64,000 bases of DNA from Methylopila jiangsuensis (GCF_027922305.1 NZ_BSFK01000003.1:1-64000); one strand, 5' to 3'. Positions 25,966 through 34,609 are shown, counted from the first letter of the stretch. Translations and numbers: made by a program. Notes: generated by a model from the sequence alone, not told the origin.

Positions 25966-28407
25966 ATGGCCGATTTCCCCACCCAGGCCCAGATCGTCAT
26001 CGTCGGCGGCGGCATCATCGGCTGCTCCACCGCCTACCACCTCGCCAGGCTCGGCTTCAAAGACACGGTTCTGCTCGAGAAGCACAAGCTGACCTCGGGC
26101 TCCACCTTCCACGCCGCCGGCCTCGTGGGGCAGCTGCGCTCCAACGCCAACATCACCCAGCTGCTGGGCGAGAGCGTGAAGCTCTACCGCACGCTGGAGG
26201 AGGAGACCGGGCTCGCCACCGGCTGGAAGATGAACGGCGGCCTGCGCCTCGCCTGCACCGAGGAGCGCTGGACCGAGGTGAAGCGGCAGGCCACCACCGC
26301 GCGCTCCTTCGGGCTGGAGATGCACCTGCTGTCGCCGAAGGAGGCGCAGGAGCTGTGGCCGCTGATGGACGTCTCCGACGTCATCGGCGCGGCCTTCCTG
26401 CCCACTGACGGCCAGGCCAACCCCTCCGACATCACCGGATCGCTCGCCAAGGGCGCGCGCATGAACGGCGCCCGCATCCTTGAGGACACCACGGTCACGG
26501 GCTTCCGCATCGAGAACGGCCGGGTCGTCGCGGTGGAGACCGACCGCGGCCCGATCGCCTGCGAGATCGTGGTCAATTGCGCCGGTCAGTGGGCCCGCGA
26601 GGTGGGCGCCATGGCGGGCGTGAACGTGCCGCTGGTGTCGGTGGAGCACCAGTACATGGTGACCGAGCGCATCGAGGGCGTGACCTCGACCCTGCCGACG
26701 CTGCGCGATCCTGACCGCCTCACCTACTACAAGGAGGAGGTGGGCGGCCTCGTCATGGGCGGCTACGAGCCGAATCCCATCGGCTGGGCGCGGGACGGCA
26801 TCCCCGCCGGGTTCAACTTCCAGCTGCTGCCGTCGAACTTCGACCATTTCGAGCCGCTGATGGAGCTGGCGCTCGGCCGCGTGCCGGCGCTGCAGACCGC
26901 GGGCGTGAAAGAGCTGATCAACGGCCCCGAGAGCTTCACCCCGGACGGCAACTTCATCCTTGGCCAGGCGCCGGAGCTGACCGGCTTCTACGTGGGCGCG
27001 GGCTTCAACGCCTTCGGCATCGCCTCCGGCGGCGGCGCGGGCAAGGCGCTGGCGGAATGGATCGCGGGCGGGCGGCCGCCTTACGACCTGTCGCCGGTGG
27101 ACATCCTGCGCTTCGGGAAGAACGCCTCCGACGTGGAATGGGTGCGCGCCCGCACGCTGGAGGCCTATGGCAAGCACTACACCATCGCCTGGCCGCACGA
27201 GGAGCACGACAGCGGCCGGCCGCTGCGGCGTTCGCCGCTCTACGACCGGCTGGCGGCGAAGCGCGCCGTGTTCGGCGAGAAGCTGGGCTGGGAGCGGCCC
27301 AACTGGTTCGCGGGCGAAGACGAGGAGCCGCGCGACCGCTACACCTTCGGCCGGCCGAACTGGACCGGCGCGGTGGCGCGGGAGCACGCGGCCGCGCGCG
27401 AGGCCGTGGCGCTGTTCGACCAGAGCTCCTTCGCCAAGTTCCTGCTGACGGGCAGGGACGCGGAGGACGCCATCTCCTGGCTCAGCGCCGCCGATATGCG
27501 CCGCCCCGTGGGCTCCGTGCTCTACGCCCCGATGCTGAACCCCAGGGGCGGCGTCGAATGCGACCTCACCGTGGCGCGGCTTTCCCCCACCGACTACTAC
27601 CTGATCGCCGGCACGGGCGCGGCCACCCGCGACTTCGACTGGATCCGCCGCAACCTGCCCAAGGGGCTCGACGCCAGCCTGGTGGACGTGACCTCGGCCT
27701 ATGCGGTGCTGGCGCTGATGGGCCCCAACGCCCGCAGGCTGCTGGAGCGCGTGACCCGGGACGACGTCTCCGACGCCGCCTTCCCCTTCGCCGCATGGCG
27801 CAGGCTGAACCTCGCCGGCGCGCCTGTGACGGCGCTGCGCATGACCTTCGTGGGCGAACTCGGCTACGAGCTGCACGTCCCGGTGGAGTTCGGCGCCGCG
27901 CTCTACGACGCCCTGACCGCGGCCGGCGCCGATCTCGGCCTGACCGATGCCGGCTACCGCGCCATCGAGACGCTGCGGCTGGAGAAGGGCTACTGGGCGA
28001 CCGGCGCCGAGGTCGGCCCCGACCACTCCCCGTTCGAGGCCGGGATCGGCTGGGCGCTGAAGCTCGACGGACCCGAGCCGTTCCTGGGCCGCGAAGCGGC
28101 GGAGGCGCAGGCCGCCGCGCCGTTGAAGAAGCGGCTCGCGGGCTTCACCGTGGACGATCCCGACGTGGTGCTGCTCGGCCGCGAGACCATCTACCGCAAC
28201 GGCGAGCGGGTGGGGTGGCTGTCCTCCGGCGGCTTCGGCCACACCCTCGGCAAGCCCATCGGCTACGGCTACGTGCGCCGGGAGGGCGTGGACGAGGCGT
28301 TCGTGCTTTCGGGCGACTACGAGCTGGACGTAGCGACCGTGCGGGTTCCGGCCAGGGTCCATCTCGGCGCGCTGTACGATCCGGAGATGGCGCGTATCCT
28401 CGCCTGA
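25966..28407 (+). CDS. FAD-dependent dehydrogenase with GcvT domain (DMGDH/SDH type)
   Basis: An 813-residue two-domain enzyme of the dimethylglycine/sarcosine dehydrogenase family. The N-terminal half is a DAO-type flavoprotein with IVIVGGGIIGCSTAYHLARL and TSGSTFHAAGLVGQLR, the typical flavin-attachment region; the C-terminal half (from about residue 440) is a GcvT/aminomethyltransferase domain with YAVLALMGPNARRLLERVT and GELGYELHVP, which accepts the one-carbon unit on tetrahydrofolate. It should N-demethylate a secondary or tertiary amine such as dimethylglycine, sarcosine or a related compound. The start at 25966 is supported by AAGGAC upstream. Confidence 0.88.
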   Translation: MADFPTQAQIVIVGGGIIGCSTAYHLARLGFKDTVLLEKHKLTSGSTFHAAGLVGQLRSNANITQLLGESVKLYRTLEEETGLATGWKMNGGLRLACTEERWTEVKRQATTARSFGLEMHLLSPKEAQELWPLMDVSDVIGAAFLPTDGQANPSDITGSLAKGARMNGARILEDTTVTGFRIENGRVVAVETDRGPIACEIVVNCAGQWAREVGAMAGVNVPLVSVEHQYMVTERIEGVTSTLPTLRDPDRLTYYKEEVGGLVMGGYEPNPIGWARDGIPAGFNFQLLPSNFDHFEPLMELALGRVPALQTAGVKELINGPESFTPDGNFILGQAPELTGFYVGAGFNAFGIASGGGAGKALAEWIAGGRPPYDLSPVDILRFGKNASDVEWVRARTLEAYGKHYTIAWPHEEHDSGRPLRRSPLYDRLAAKRAVFGEKLGWERPNWFAGEDEEPRDRYTFGRPNWTGAVAREHAAAREAVALFDQSSFAKFLLTGRDAEDAISWLSAADMRRPVGSVLYAPMLNPRGGVECDLTVARLSPTDYYLIAGTGAATRDFDWIRRNLPKGLDASLVDVTSAYAVLALMGPNARRLLERVTRDDVSDAAFPFAAWRRLNLAGAPVTALRMTFVGELGYELHVPVEFGAALYDALTAAGADLGLTDAGYRAIETLRLEKGYWATGAEVGPDHSPFEAGIGWALKLDGPEPFLGREAAEAQAAAPLKKRLAGFTVDDPDVVLLGRETIYRNGERVGWLSSGGFGHTLGKPIGYGYVRREGVDEAFVLSGDYELDVATVRVPARVHLGALYDPEMARILA

Positions 28408-28464
28408 GACGGCGGACAGCGAAGCGGGTGGGACGGGGGACGCGGCGATGGGGGGCTTGCGCGC

Positions 28465-29346
28465 ATGACGGAGGGGGCGGCGCTCGACCGCGTCCGCGGG
28501 CTCGCCTTCTGGCGGGGCCCCGTGGACCCGCAGCCGCTCGGCGGCGGCATCACCAACGCCAATTTCGTGGTGGAGGACGCAGGCCGCAAATATGTGGTGC
28601 GGCTCGGCGACGACATTCCGCTCCACAACGTCATGCGCTTCAACGAGCTCGCCGCCTCGAAGGCCGCGGAGGAGGCCGGCGTTTCGCCTGCGGTGCGCCA
28701 CGCGGAGCCCGGCCTGATCGTCATCGACCACATCGACGGCCGAACGTTTGGCGAAGCGGACGTGCGCGCCGAACTGCCGCGGGTGGCGGCGCTGATCCGC
28801 ACCGCCCATCGCGAGGTGACGCGGCGCATCCACGGGCCGGCGCTCGGCTTCTGGACCTTCCACATCCTGCGAAGCTACCTGCAGGCGCTGCGGGACGGCG
28901 GCTGCCGGCTCACGGCCGACCTGCCGGCTTACGCCGCCCTGGCCGAGCGCCTGGAGACCGCGCTGGGTCCGACCGAAATCGTCTACGGCCACAACGATCT
29001 TCTGCCCGGCAATTTTCTCGACGACGGCGCGCGGCTGTGGCTGATCGACTGGGACTACGGCGGCTTCAACACGCCGCTGTTCGACCTCGGCAACCTCGCC
29101 TCCAACAACGGCTTCGACGCCGGCCAGCGCGACGCGCTGCTGGAGATCTATTACGGTCGCGCGCCCGACGACGCCCTGCGGCTGCGGCTTCAGGCCATGG
29201 AGGCGGCCTCGCTGCTGCGCGAGGCGCTGTGGAGCCTGGTGTCGGAGATCCACTCCAGAATCGACTTCGACTACCGCGCCTACACCGCGGAGAACCTCGC
29301 CCGGCTCGCCCGCGCCGTCGCCCGCTTCGACGAGATGGCGGGCTGA
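28465..29346 (+). CDS. Choline/ethanolamine kinase-like phosphotransferase
   Basis: A 293-residue member of the choline kinase/aminoglycoside phosphotransferase fold. The catalytic loop is VYGHNDLLPGNFL and the metal-binding DFG-equivalent is LWLIDWDYGGFN; NTPLFDLGNLASNN follows as in choline kinases. It lies 57 bases after the demethylating dehydrogenase, which fits a role in the handling of choline-derived or methylated amine compounds, though the substrate is inferred. A run of six G precedes the start. Confidence 0.85.
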   Translation: MTEGAALDRVRGLAFWRGPVDPQPLGGGITNANFVVEDAGRKYVVRLGDDIPLHNVMRFNELAASKAAEEAGVSPAVRHAEPGLIVIDHIDGRTFGEADVRAELPRVAALIRTAHREVTRRIHGPALGFWTFHILRSYLQALRDGGCRLTADLPAYAALAERLETALGPTEIVYGHNDLLPGNFLDDGARLWLIDWDYGGFNTPLFDLGNLASNNGFDAGQRDALLEIYYGRAPDDALRLRLQAMEAASLLREALWSLVSEIHSRIDFDYRAYTAENLARLARAVARFDEMAG

Positions 29347-29362
29347 GGGGCGGGGCATGACG

Positions 29363-30286
29363 TCACGCCGCCCGGGCTTCGCGCGCGGGCGAAGACCGAT
29401 AGGCCAGCGCCTCCGCCAGATGGGCGCGGCCCACGGATTCGGCGCCGTCGAGATCGGCGATGGTGCGGGCCACCCGCAGCACCCGGTGGTAGCCGCGGGC
29501 GGAGAGCTTGAGCGCGTCGGCGGCGTCCTGCAGCAGGCGACGGCCGGCGGCGTCGGTCCGCGCGATCTCCTCCAGCGCCGCGACGCCCACGTGGGCGTTG
29601 AGCGCCGACCCCGCGAGACCGAGCCCCGCGGCCCGACGGTCCTGCACCGCGCGGGCGGCCGCCACACGGGCCGCCACCGCCGCGCTGTCCTCGCTCGCCG
29701 GCGGCGCCATCAGGTCGGCGGCGGTGACCGCCGGCACGTCGAGCCGGAGATCGATGCGGTCCAGCAGCGGGCCGGAGATGCGGGACTGGTACTCCTCGGC
29801 GCAGCGGGGGCCGCGCCGGCAGGCGTGCCCGCCCTCGCCCCCGCCGCAGCGGCAGGGGTTCATGGCGGCGACGAGCTGGAACCGGGCGGGATAGGCGATG
29901 CGGTGGTTGGCGCGGGCGATCACCGCCTCGCCGGTCTCCAGCGGCTGGCGCAGCGCGTCGAGCGCCTGGGCGGAGAACTCCGGCAGCTCGTCCAGAAACA
30001 GCACGCCGTTGTGCGCCAGCGCGATCTCGCCGGGGCGGGGCCTTGCGCCGCCGCCCACCAGCGCCGCCATGGAGGCGGAATGGTGCGGCGCCCGGAACGG
30101 CCGCCGGTTGGTGAGCCGCCCGCCCGCGAGCTCCCCCGCCACCGAGCGGATCATCGCCACCTCCAGCAGCTCCCGCGGCGCGAGCGGCGGCAGCAGCGAG
30201 GGCAGCCGGCTCGCCAGCATGGACTTGCCCGCGCCCGGAGGCCCGGCGAGCAGCATGTTGTAGCCGGTATCATTTTGGCCATACAA
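29363..30286 (-). pseudogene. comM: 3' part of comM/yifB, split by an inserted element
   Basis: C-terminal 300 residues of the Mg-chelatase-like AAA+ helicase ComM, which promotes branch migration in natural transformation. It starts at NMLLAGPPGAGKSMLA (Walker A) and runs to the normal C-terminus, with ALAHNGVLFLDELPEF (Walker B) and the four-cysteine element MNPCRCG....C....C. The N-terminal third, normally about 210 residues, is missing because foreign DNA begins at about 30260-30268. The few codons upstream of Walker A belong to the insertion, which offers a TTG at 30286 with GGAGGA upstream, so a truncated product might still be made. Confidence 0.93.
30255..30275. other. Left attachment junction (attL) in comM
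   Basis: Within this span the sequence changes from conserved comM codons (YNMLLAG, on the minus strand) to non-homologous DNA. In ComM proteins the residues before NMLL are normally Gly-Gly-His or similar, so the crossover lies at or just before the GGC-TAC codons, near 30262-30266. The matching right junction is not in the window. Confidence 0.7.
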
Positions 30287-30324
30287 TCCTCCAAAGGCTT
30301 ACCGACTTCGGGGATTCGCGGCCC

Positions 30325-32031
30325 ATGCGTCCGGCTACTCGCGTTGAAAATCTTCCTACCGGCAGGCCGGTGCATCTAGCTTATCTAAGGGTATCGTCCG
30401 AGGAGCAGGCCGCCGGCCACGGTCCCGCTCGACAGCGCGATCTTAACCAGAGCTGGTTCGCTCGAGCCGGTCTGGCGATCGACGGAGTCTTCGAGGACAT
30501 CGGCTACTCGGCCTTCTCCGGCGAGCACCTCCGATCGGGCCAGCTAGGTCGTATCGTCGCTGCGATCGAGGATGGCCGCATCGGCTTAGGCAGCACGATC
30601 GCGATGGAAAATCTGGATCGCCTGAGCCGCCAGAGCGCGCTTGAAGCCATCGAGCTCTATAGCCGGATCGTGCGCCGCGGCGTCGCGATCGTCACGAGCG
30701 CCGACGGGTTCCGCTACGCCGATAACGGGACCGCGGAAGAAAAAATGGTTAGCGTTATCATGAGCCTGATCCATTTTACGCGCGGCCACTCTGAGAGCTC
30801 GGTCAAAAGCGTCCGCGTCTCGAAAGCCTGGGCGTCTAAGGCCGAAAAATCCCGTGATAGCCTCACACCGCACGGGCAGCGCTGCCCCGCTTGGCTGCGT
30901 CTCTCGGCCGACCGGAAAAGCTACGAGTTAGTTCCCGGCCGGAAGGCGGTGATCGCTGACATATTTCAGTGGACGATCGACGGACTGGGCAGGCGCGCGA
31001 TCACCAAGCGCCTGATCTCGACAGGGGTGGCGCCGTGGTCGCAAACCTCGGCGAAGCGGCAAAGGCCGGTCTGGAATGACAGCTACATCTCCAAGATTTT
31101 GACCGGCCGCGAGGTGCTTGGGGAGTATATCCCGACGAGCGGCGGCGCTGACTTGGAGCCCATCAGGGGCTACTACCCCGCCGCGATCGATCAGGCGACC
31201 CATCGGCGCGCCCAGAATGCGATGGCGTCGCGGCGCGGGAGCGGCGGCCGCAAAGGCGCAATGACTAACCTTTTGCAGGGCTTCTGCAAGTGCGCCACCT
31301 GCGGCCAGGGCATGACGATTATCGACAAGGGCGCCCGGTCGTCCGGCTTGAAGCTCGTCTGCCGCCGCGCCATCCTCGGCGACTGCAATAACGCCTTGCG
31401 CTACGACTATCTCCGCGCCGAAGCGGCAGTGATTTTCGGGCTTTCGACCGCATCCGACGACCTAATCGCCAAGGCCGCCAAGCGCTCCGACGAGGCGCAT
31501 CGTGAGCGTGCGGATCGCGAGGCCGAGCTCGAGACCGTGACGTCAGCGATCCAGCGGCTTGTTCGCCGGATGGCCGAAATCGACGACCCCGCCTTGACGG
31601 GGATGCTCGCCGAATATCGCAAGAGCGCCACTTCCCTCGAAGCGACGATCGAGGGGCTGAGCGAGCGGATACGGGCCACCGACATCCACTCGGATTCGGA
31701 TGGCGCCCCAGCAGCCACGATCGCTTTCTACAACCGTCTCGACGAGATCCCGGAAGATCAGCTGCCGGCCGCGCGGCAGAAGGTCAACCAGCAGCTGCGG
31801 GAACACATCTCCAAGGTCTCCTTCGACGAAGCCGGCCACGGGGTTATCCGCTTCAGAGAGGGTGACGGCGTCTCGGAATTTTGGCAAAGCGCTTGGAAAC
31901 TTAGGGGCAATCGCGGGTCGTTCACGAGCCGGCTTGGCCCCGATGGCATCCAGCTGCGGGCCTTTCAGGCCCAGGTGACAATCAAAGACCACCCAGAATC
32001 TCGCGAAGTTCACCCAGAGAAATCGCGATGA
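30325..32031 (+). CDS. Large serine recombinase (integrase)
   Basis: A 568-residue site-specific recombinase that would integrate and excise the element. The resolvase catalytic domain starts HLAYLRVSSEEQAAGHGPAR, with the nucleophile Ser24, and includes ENLDRLSRQ. The recombinase domain (about 180-290) is followed by a zinc ribbon (CKCATCGQGM....CRR....C) near residues 320-360, a coiled coil (about 390-470) and a C-terminal region. Its gene begins about 60 bases from the comM junction, the usual position of such integrases beside their attachment site. Confidence 0.96.
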   Translation: MRPATRVENLPTGRPVHLAYLRVSSEEQAAGHGPARQRDLNQSWFARAGLAIDGVFEDIGYSAFSGEHLRSGQLGRIVAAIEDGRIGLGSTIAMENLDRLSRQSALEAIELYSRIVRRGVAIVTSADGFRYADNGTAEEKMVSVIMSLIHFTRGHSESSVKSVRVSKAWASKAEKSRDSLTPHGQRCPAWLRLSADRKSYELVPGRKAVIADIFQWTIDGLGRRAITKRLISTGVAPWSQTSAKRQRPVWNDSYISKILTGREVLGEYIPTSGGADLEPIRGYYPAAIDQATHRRAQNAMASRRGSGGRKGAMTNLLQGFCKCATCGQGMTIIDKGARSSGLKLVCRRAILGDCNNALRYDYLRAEAAVIFGLSTASDDLIAKAAKRSDEAHRERADREAELETVTSAIQRLVRRMAEIDDPALTGMLAEYRKSATSLEATIEGLSERIRATDIHSDSDGAPAATIAFYNRLDEIPEDQLPAARQKVNQQLREHISKVSFDEAGHGVIRFREGDGVSEFWQSAWKLRGNRGSFTSRLGPDGIQLRAFQAQVTIKDHPESREVHPEKSR

Positions 32032-32044
32032 CTGGGTGAACTTC
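32005..32044. repeat. 12-base inverted repeat over the integrase stop codon
   Basis: GAAGTTCACCCA (32005-32016) and TGGGTGAACTTC (32033-32044) are perfect inverted copies with a 16-base spacer holding the integrase stop codon. A third partial copy, GTGTGAACTTCGTCA, follows at 32047-32061. It may be a terminator stem or a protein-binding array. Confidence 0.6.
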
Positions 32045-32118
32045 GGTGTGAACTTCGTCACGGCGAGGGTGATCTTCGGGCATTTTGGGCGCAATCGACG
32101 CAATCTCCGCCGCTCCGT

Positions 32119-32178
32119 GCGTCATATCTGATACATCTCTGGCGATTTCGGGCCGTTTTGCGTCATATCTGACACATC
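32119..32178. repeat. Pair of 19-base direct repeats
   Basis: GCGTCATATCTGATACATC (32119-32137) and GCGTCATATCTGACACATC (32160-32178) differ at one base and start 41 bases apart, four helical turns. They lie between the integrase and the small-gene operon. Confidence 0.65.
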
Positions 32179-32192
32179 GGGGGGCACGAAAA

Positions 32193-32210
32193 AGGGGCCA
32201 AACGGCCCCT
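32193..32210. terminator. Intrinsic terminator between convergent transcripts
   Basis: AGGGGCC-AAAC-GGCCCCT with an A run before and TAAAT after, placed between the integrase and the convergent small-gene operon ending at 32264. It could act in both directions. Confidence 0.65.
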
Positions 32211-32263
32211 AAATCGGTTTCCCCCACATGCCCAGCGAGTTCATTCCATGAGTTGCGGATAAC

Positions 32264-32581
32264 TCATGGGCGCGTAGTCGGCGGCTCGCCAGACGAAGCG
32301 GCGGCCTTCTCCGCCTTGCGACGAGCTTGTGAAATCGCGGTGGTCGAGACCCCATAGCGCGCCGCAACAACGCCCTGCGTCGCGCCATTGAGCTCGATGG
32401 CGAGCTCCGGCCACTCGGGCAGCTTGCGCTTGCCGGTCCTCTTCGGCGTCGCCGGGATGGAGTGCGCGACGCAGATCGCTGCGACCTTCCACTCCGCCAT
32501 GCTCAGCAGCCCGGCGATCTCGGCGCGCGTGCTGCCGACTTCAGCGAGCGCGCGGATCCGACGGACGGTGTCGTCGGTCAC
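32264..32581 (-). CDS. Small helix-turn-helix protein, last gene of leftward operon
   Basis: A 105-residue protein with two helix-turn-helix-like stretches: an N-terminal one (RALAEVGSTRAEIAGLLSM) and a central one (GVVAARYGVSTTAISQARRK), the latter close to a homeodomain-like or Trp-repressor-like element. The C-terminus is basic then disordered. Its start overlaps the previous gene's stop by ATGA (32578-32581). Probably DNA-binding; the target is unknown. Confidence 0.6.
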   Translation of the reverse strand: MTDDTVRRIRALAEVGSTRAEIAGLLSMAEWKVAAICVAHSIPATPKRTGKRKLPEWPELAIELNGATQGVVAARYGVSTTAISQARRKAEKAAASSGEPPTTRP

Positions 32582-32784
32582 GTCGCCCTCCAGCTAATGC
32601 TTTGCGAGACAGTTCCAGGATGGTCGCGCTTGTATTGATCGCTGATGACTTCGAAGAGCTCCCGGACGCCGGGGGCGAGATGGCTGACAACCCAGTTTCT
32701 CGCGCTCCAGCGAGGGTCATTTGACGGTCGCAGCTGCGCCTCCAAGGCTTCCACCCGAGCTTTGAGGTCGTCGAGTTCTGCCAT
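32578..32784 (-). CDS. Small coiled-coil protein
   Basis: A 68-residue protein starting MAELDDLKARVEALEAQLRP, a heptad pattern, followed by a helical segment VRELFEVISDQYKRDH. The ATG at 32784 overlaps the upstream stop codon by one base (TGATG); a GTG three bases earlier is an alternative. It overlaps the following gene by four bases. No family recognised. Confidence 0.55.
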   Translation of the reverse strand: MAELDDLKARVEALEAQLRPSNDPRWSARNWVVSHLAPGVRELFEVISDQYKRDHPGTVSQSISWRAT

Positions 32785-32990
32785 CACGCACCCACCAAGA
32801 AGTCTGAGATCACATCCGCATCGTCATCGCGGTCGCGGCTGAGCTCAGCAAGCGTCGGCGTCGCAATCGCCGGCTAGTGCACGTCCCCGGTCCACCCCAT
32901 GCCCGTCAGCCGGCGATAGACCGGCCGCAGGCGATCAGCGACGTCCGCCCGGCAGTATGTCGCCACGTCATCGAGCCGGCCCTCGCGGAC
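32784..32990 (-). pseudogene. Amber-interrupted fragment, possible exonuclease tail
   Basis: On the minus strand a coding-like frame reads VREGRLDDVATYCRADVADR..VYRRLTGMGWTGDVH, then TAG (32876-32874), then resumes PAIATPTLAELSRDRDDDAD.. and ends in a TGA that overlaps the next start codon. The YCRADV..VYRRL pattern resembles the last motif of DEDDy 3'-5' exonucleases, a tentative reading. No start codon fits its beginning, and the gene at 32906-33184 overlaps it in another frame, so a frameshift plus a nonsense mutation in one former gene is the simplest explanation. Confidence 0.4.
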
Positions 32991-33184
32991 GGGCGTTCGC
33001 AGCAGAGGCAGCGCCGGCCACCGAGCTCGTAGTAGGCGACGACCTCGATGACGCGAGCGACATCCGGCTTCACCGCGACCGGCGCGGCCACGGGCGACGG
33101 GCGTTCTGCGACGCGCAGCCACGCGGCGATCGCGGCCACGAAAGCGGCGAAGCCGATGCCAAGCCATGCGGCGGCGGGGATCAT
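32906..33184 (-). CDS. Small membrane-anchored protein, possibly truncated
   Basis: A 92-residue frame starting at an ATGA overlap with the upstream gene (33181-33184). An N-terminal membrane helix (AAWLGIGFAAFVAAIAAWL, about residues 4-22) is followed by a short proline/valine linker and RVIEVVAYYELGGRRCLCC. The last third looks non-native and runs antiphase to the coding-like frame at 32784-32990, so the true product may have continued in that frame before a frameshift near 33000. Function unknown. Confidence 0.45.
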   Translation of the reverse strand: MIPAAAWLGIGFAAFVAAIAAWLRVAERPSPVAAPVAVKPDVARVIEVVAYYELGGRRCLCCERPSARAGSMTWRHTAGRTSLIACGRSIAG

Positions 33185-33549
33185 GCGGCCCTCGCTTGCT
33201 TGAGGGCACCGGCCAGGCGGAGCCGGTAGCCCCACGCCTCCTGGAGCGCTTCCGACGGCCAGCGGAGATCGATCTCGCCCAGCTCATCCGCGACCGAGCG
33301 AATGATCGCGCCTTCGGCGATCTCAGAGGCGGCGTTGACGTGCCCGGCGATGGCCTCCTCGACGAGCTCGAGCCAGCCGATGTGGGCGCTGATCCGGACC
33401 GCCGCGCCGATGCCCTCGGGGCGCTCGACGTCGGCCGGGATCAGCATGCGCTGCATCTCGGGATTGCGGTGGTCGCGAATGACGCGCATCGGCGTGACGC
33501 CGGCGGTCGCGCTCCAGAGATCGATGATGACGAGGTCGACCCTATTCAC
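33181..33549 (-). CDS. Hypothetical protein of the small-gene operon
   Basis: A 122-residue protein with an N-terminal beta-strand start (RVDLVIIDLWSA) and a helical C-terminal half containing AIIRSVADELGEIDLRWPSE. No motif or family was recognised. It shares ATGA overlaps with both neighbours (33546-33549 upstream, 33181-33184 downstream), so its translation is coupled to the whole operon. Confidence 0.6.
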   Translation of the reverse strand: MNRVDLVIIDLWSATAGVTPMRVIRDHRNPEMQRMLIPADVERPEGIGAAVRISAHIGWLELVEEAIAGHVNAASEIAEGAIIRSVADELGEIDLRWPSEALQEAWGYRLRLAGALKQARAA

Positions 33550-33917
33550 GACGCGGACCCCTCACCGGGCGCCTGGATCAGCGCGCCGACGGTCATCAGG
33601 CGGCGCGCGAGATCAGCCTTGCCAGTTATCTGCATCACGCGGACCAGCCGGCCGACCTCGATGAGCGCGAGGCCCATGTCGCCGTCGGTCGCGGGCGCTG
33701 CCAACACGTTGCGGAGGCTCTCGAGCTTCGCCAGCTCCTCTTCGTGGCGGCGGCGTGAAAGCGTCATGACGTCGTCGATCACCCGCTCCGCGCCCTGCAG
33801 CTGCGCGGCGGCCGCCTTGCGCGCGGCATCGGCGGCGGCGCGGTCCTCGTCCTCGATCGAGGCCATGAGGAGGCGCATGTATTCCGCCTCGTCGCTGTAA
33901 TCCTGGCTGTAGTTCAC
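33546..33917 (-). CDS. Hypothetical helical protein of the small-gene operon
   Basis: A 123-residue, almost entirely helical protein (YMRLLMASIEDEDRAAADAA, then RRRHEEELAKLESLRNVLAA) with charged heptads suggesting a coiled coil in the first half. It starts at a GTG that overlaps the upstream stop (GTGA, 33914-33917) and its stop overlaps the next start. No family recognised. Confidence 0.6.
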   Translation of the reverse strand: MNYSQDYSDEAEYMRLLMASIEDEDRAAADAARKAAAAQLQGAERVIDDVMTLSRRRHEEELAKLESLRNVLAAPATDGDMGLALIEVGRLVRVMQITGKADLARRLMTVGALIQAPGEGSAS

Positions 33918-34609
33918 TTGCCGCCCCGCTTGGCCTTGAGGGCGGAAACGCGCGCCTCGAGCTCGCGCTGATTGGCTGCGCCGTCGCGTTTGACGGATGG
34001 CGTCGCCATGCCGGCCTCGATCGCGGCCGCGAGGTAGGGGTCATCGCCGGCCCGCTTGAGAAGCTCTGCGTTGGCGGCCATCTCGGCGGCGGTAGTGGTG
34101 GGAACGGCCGGCTTGACCATAATGACAGGCGGGGGCTCGGCGCGCGCGCGGCTGCGGAGATCGAGACCGCGGATCGGCTCGTCGCCATATCCGGCGTCAG
34201 GGGCCGCACCCTTGAAAGGGTCAGTCCACCCGTCATCGACCACAGCTTCCGCGCCCGTGGCGAGATCGTAGGGGTCGCTCTCGGTCGTGTCGATGGACCG
34301 GATCAGCGCGACTTCGCCGTCGCTGTCGTCGGCGTCGAAAGCGTCACCGGCCTCGTCGGCGCCGGCGACACGCATCAGACGGCGCATGAGCAGCGACACG
34401 TCGGCTTCGAGAGCCCGCAGACGCTTGATGGGGGCGTCTCCGTTCGCGATCAGGCTCATGCCGGCGGCCTCGAGATCGGCCAGCGCCTGCTCCAGCGAGG
34501 GGACAGTCACCTGCGTAGCCCGCTCCTCCGCCGCGACCGGAAGCATAGCCGCGACCACCGGGGCCGAGGGCTGGGCATTGGGGACGCCGGGGCGGCGGGG
34601 AGCGGGCAT
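33914..34609 (-). CDS. First gene of the small-gene operon, hypothetical
   Basis: A 231-residue protein: a proline-rich disordered start, a coiled-coil-like segment (SLEQALADLEAAGMSLIANG and RRLMRV), an acidic middle (DEAGDAFDADDSDGE), and a basic C-terminus (ELEARVSALKAKRGGK). ATG 34609 is chosen because AGGGA lies 9 bases upstream; a TTG at 34642 would start inside the upstream palindrome. Composition suggests a scaffold or DNA-associated protein, without further evidence. Confidence 0.6.
   Translation of the reverse strand: MPAPRRPGVPNAQPSAPVVAAMLPVAAEERATQVTVPSLEQALADLEAAGMSLIANGDAPIKRLRALEADVSLLMRRLMRVAGADEAGDAFDADDSDGEVALIRSIDTTESDPYDLATGAEAVVDDGWTDPFKGAAPDAGYGDEPIRGLDLRSRARAEPPPVIMVKPAVPTTTAAEMAANAELLKRAGDDPYLAAAIEAGMATPSVKRDGAANQRELEARVSALKAKRGGK

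Noticed and set aside
25618-29667. 1349-codon minus-strand open frame
   Set aside because: It runs antisense through four well-identified genes and even past the comM fragment; low-complexity composition.
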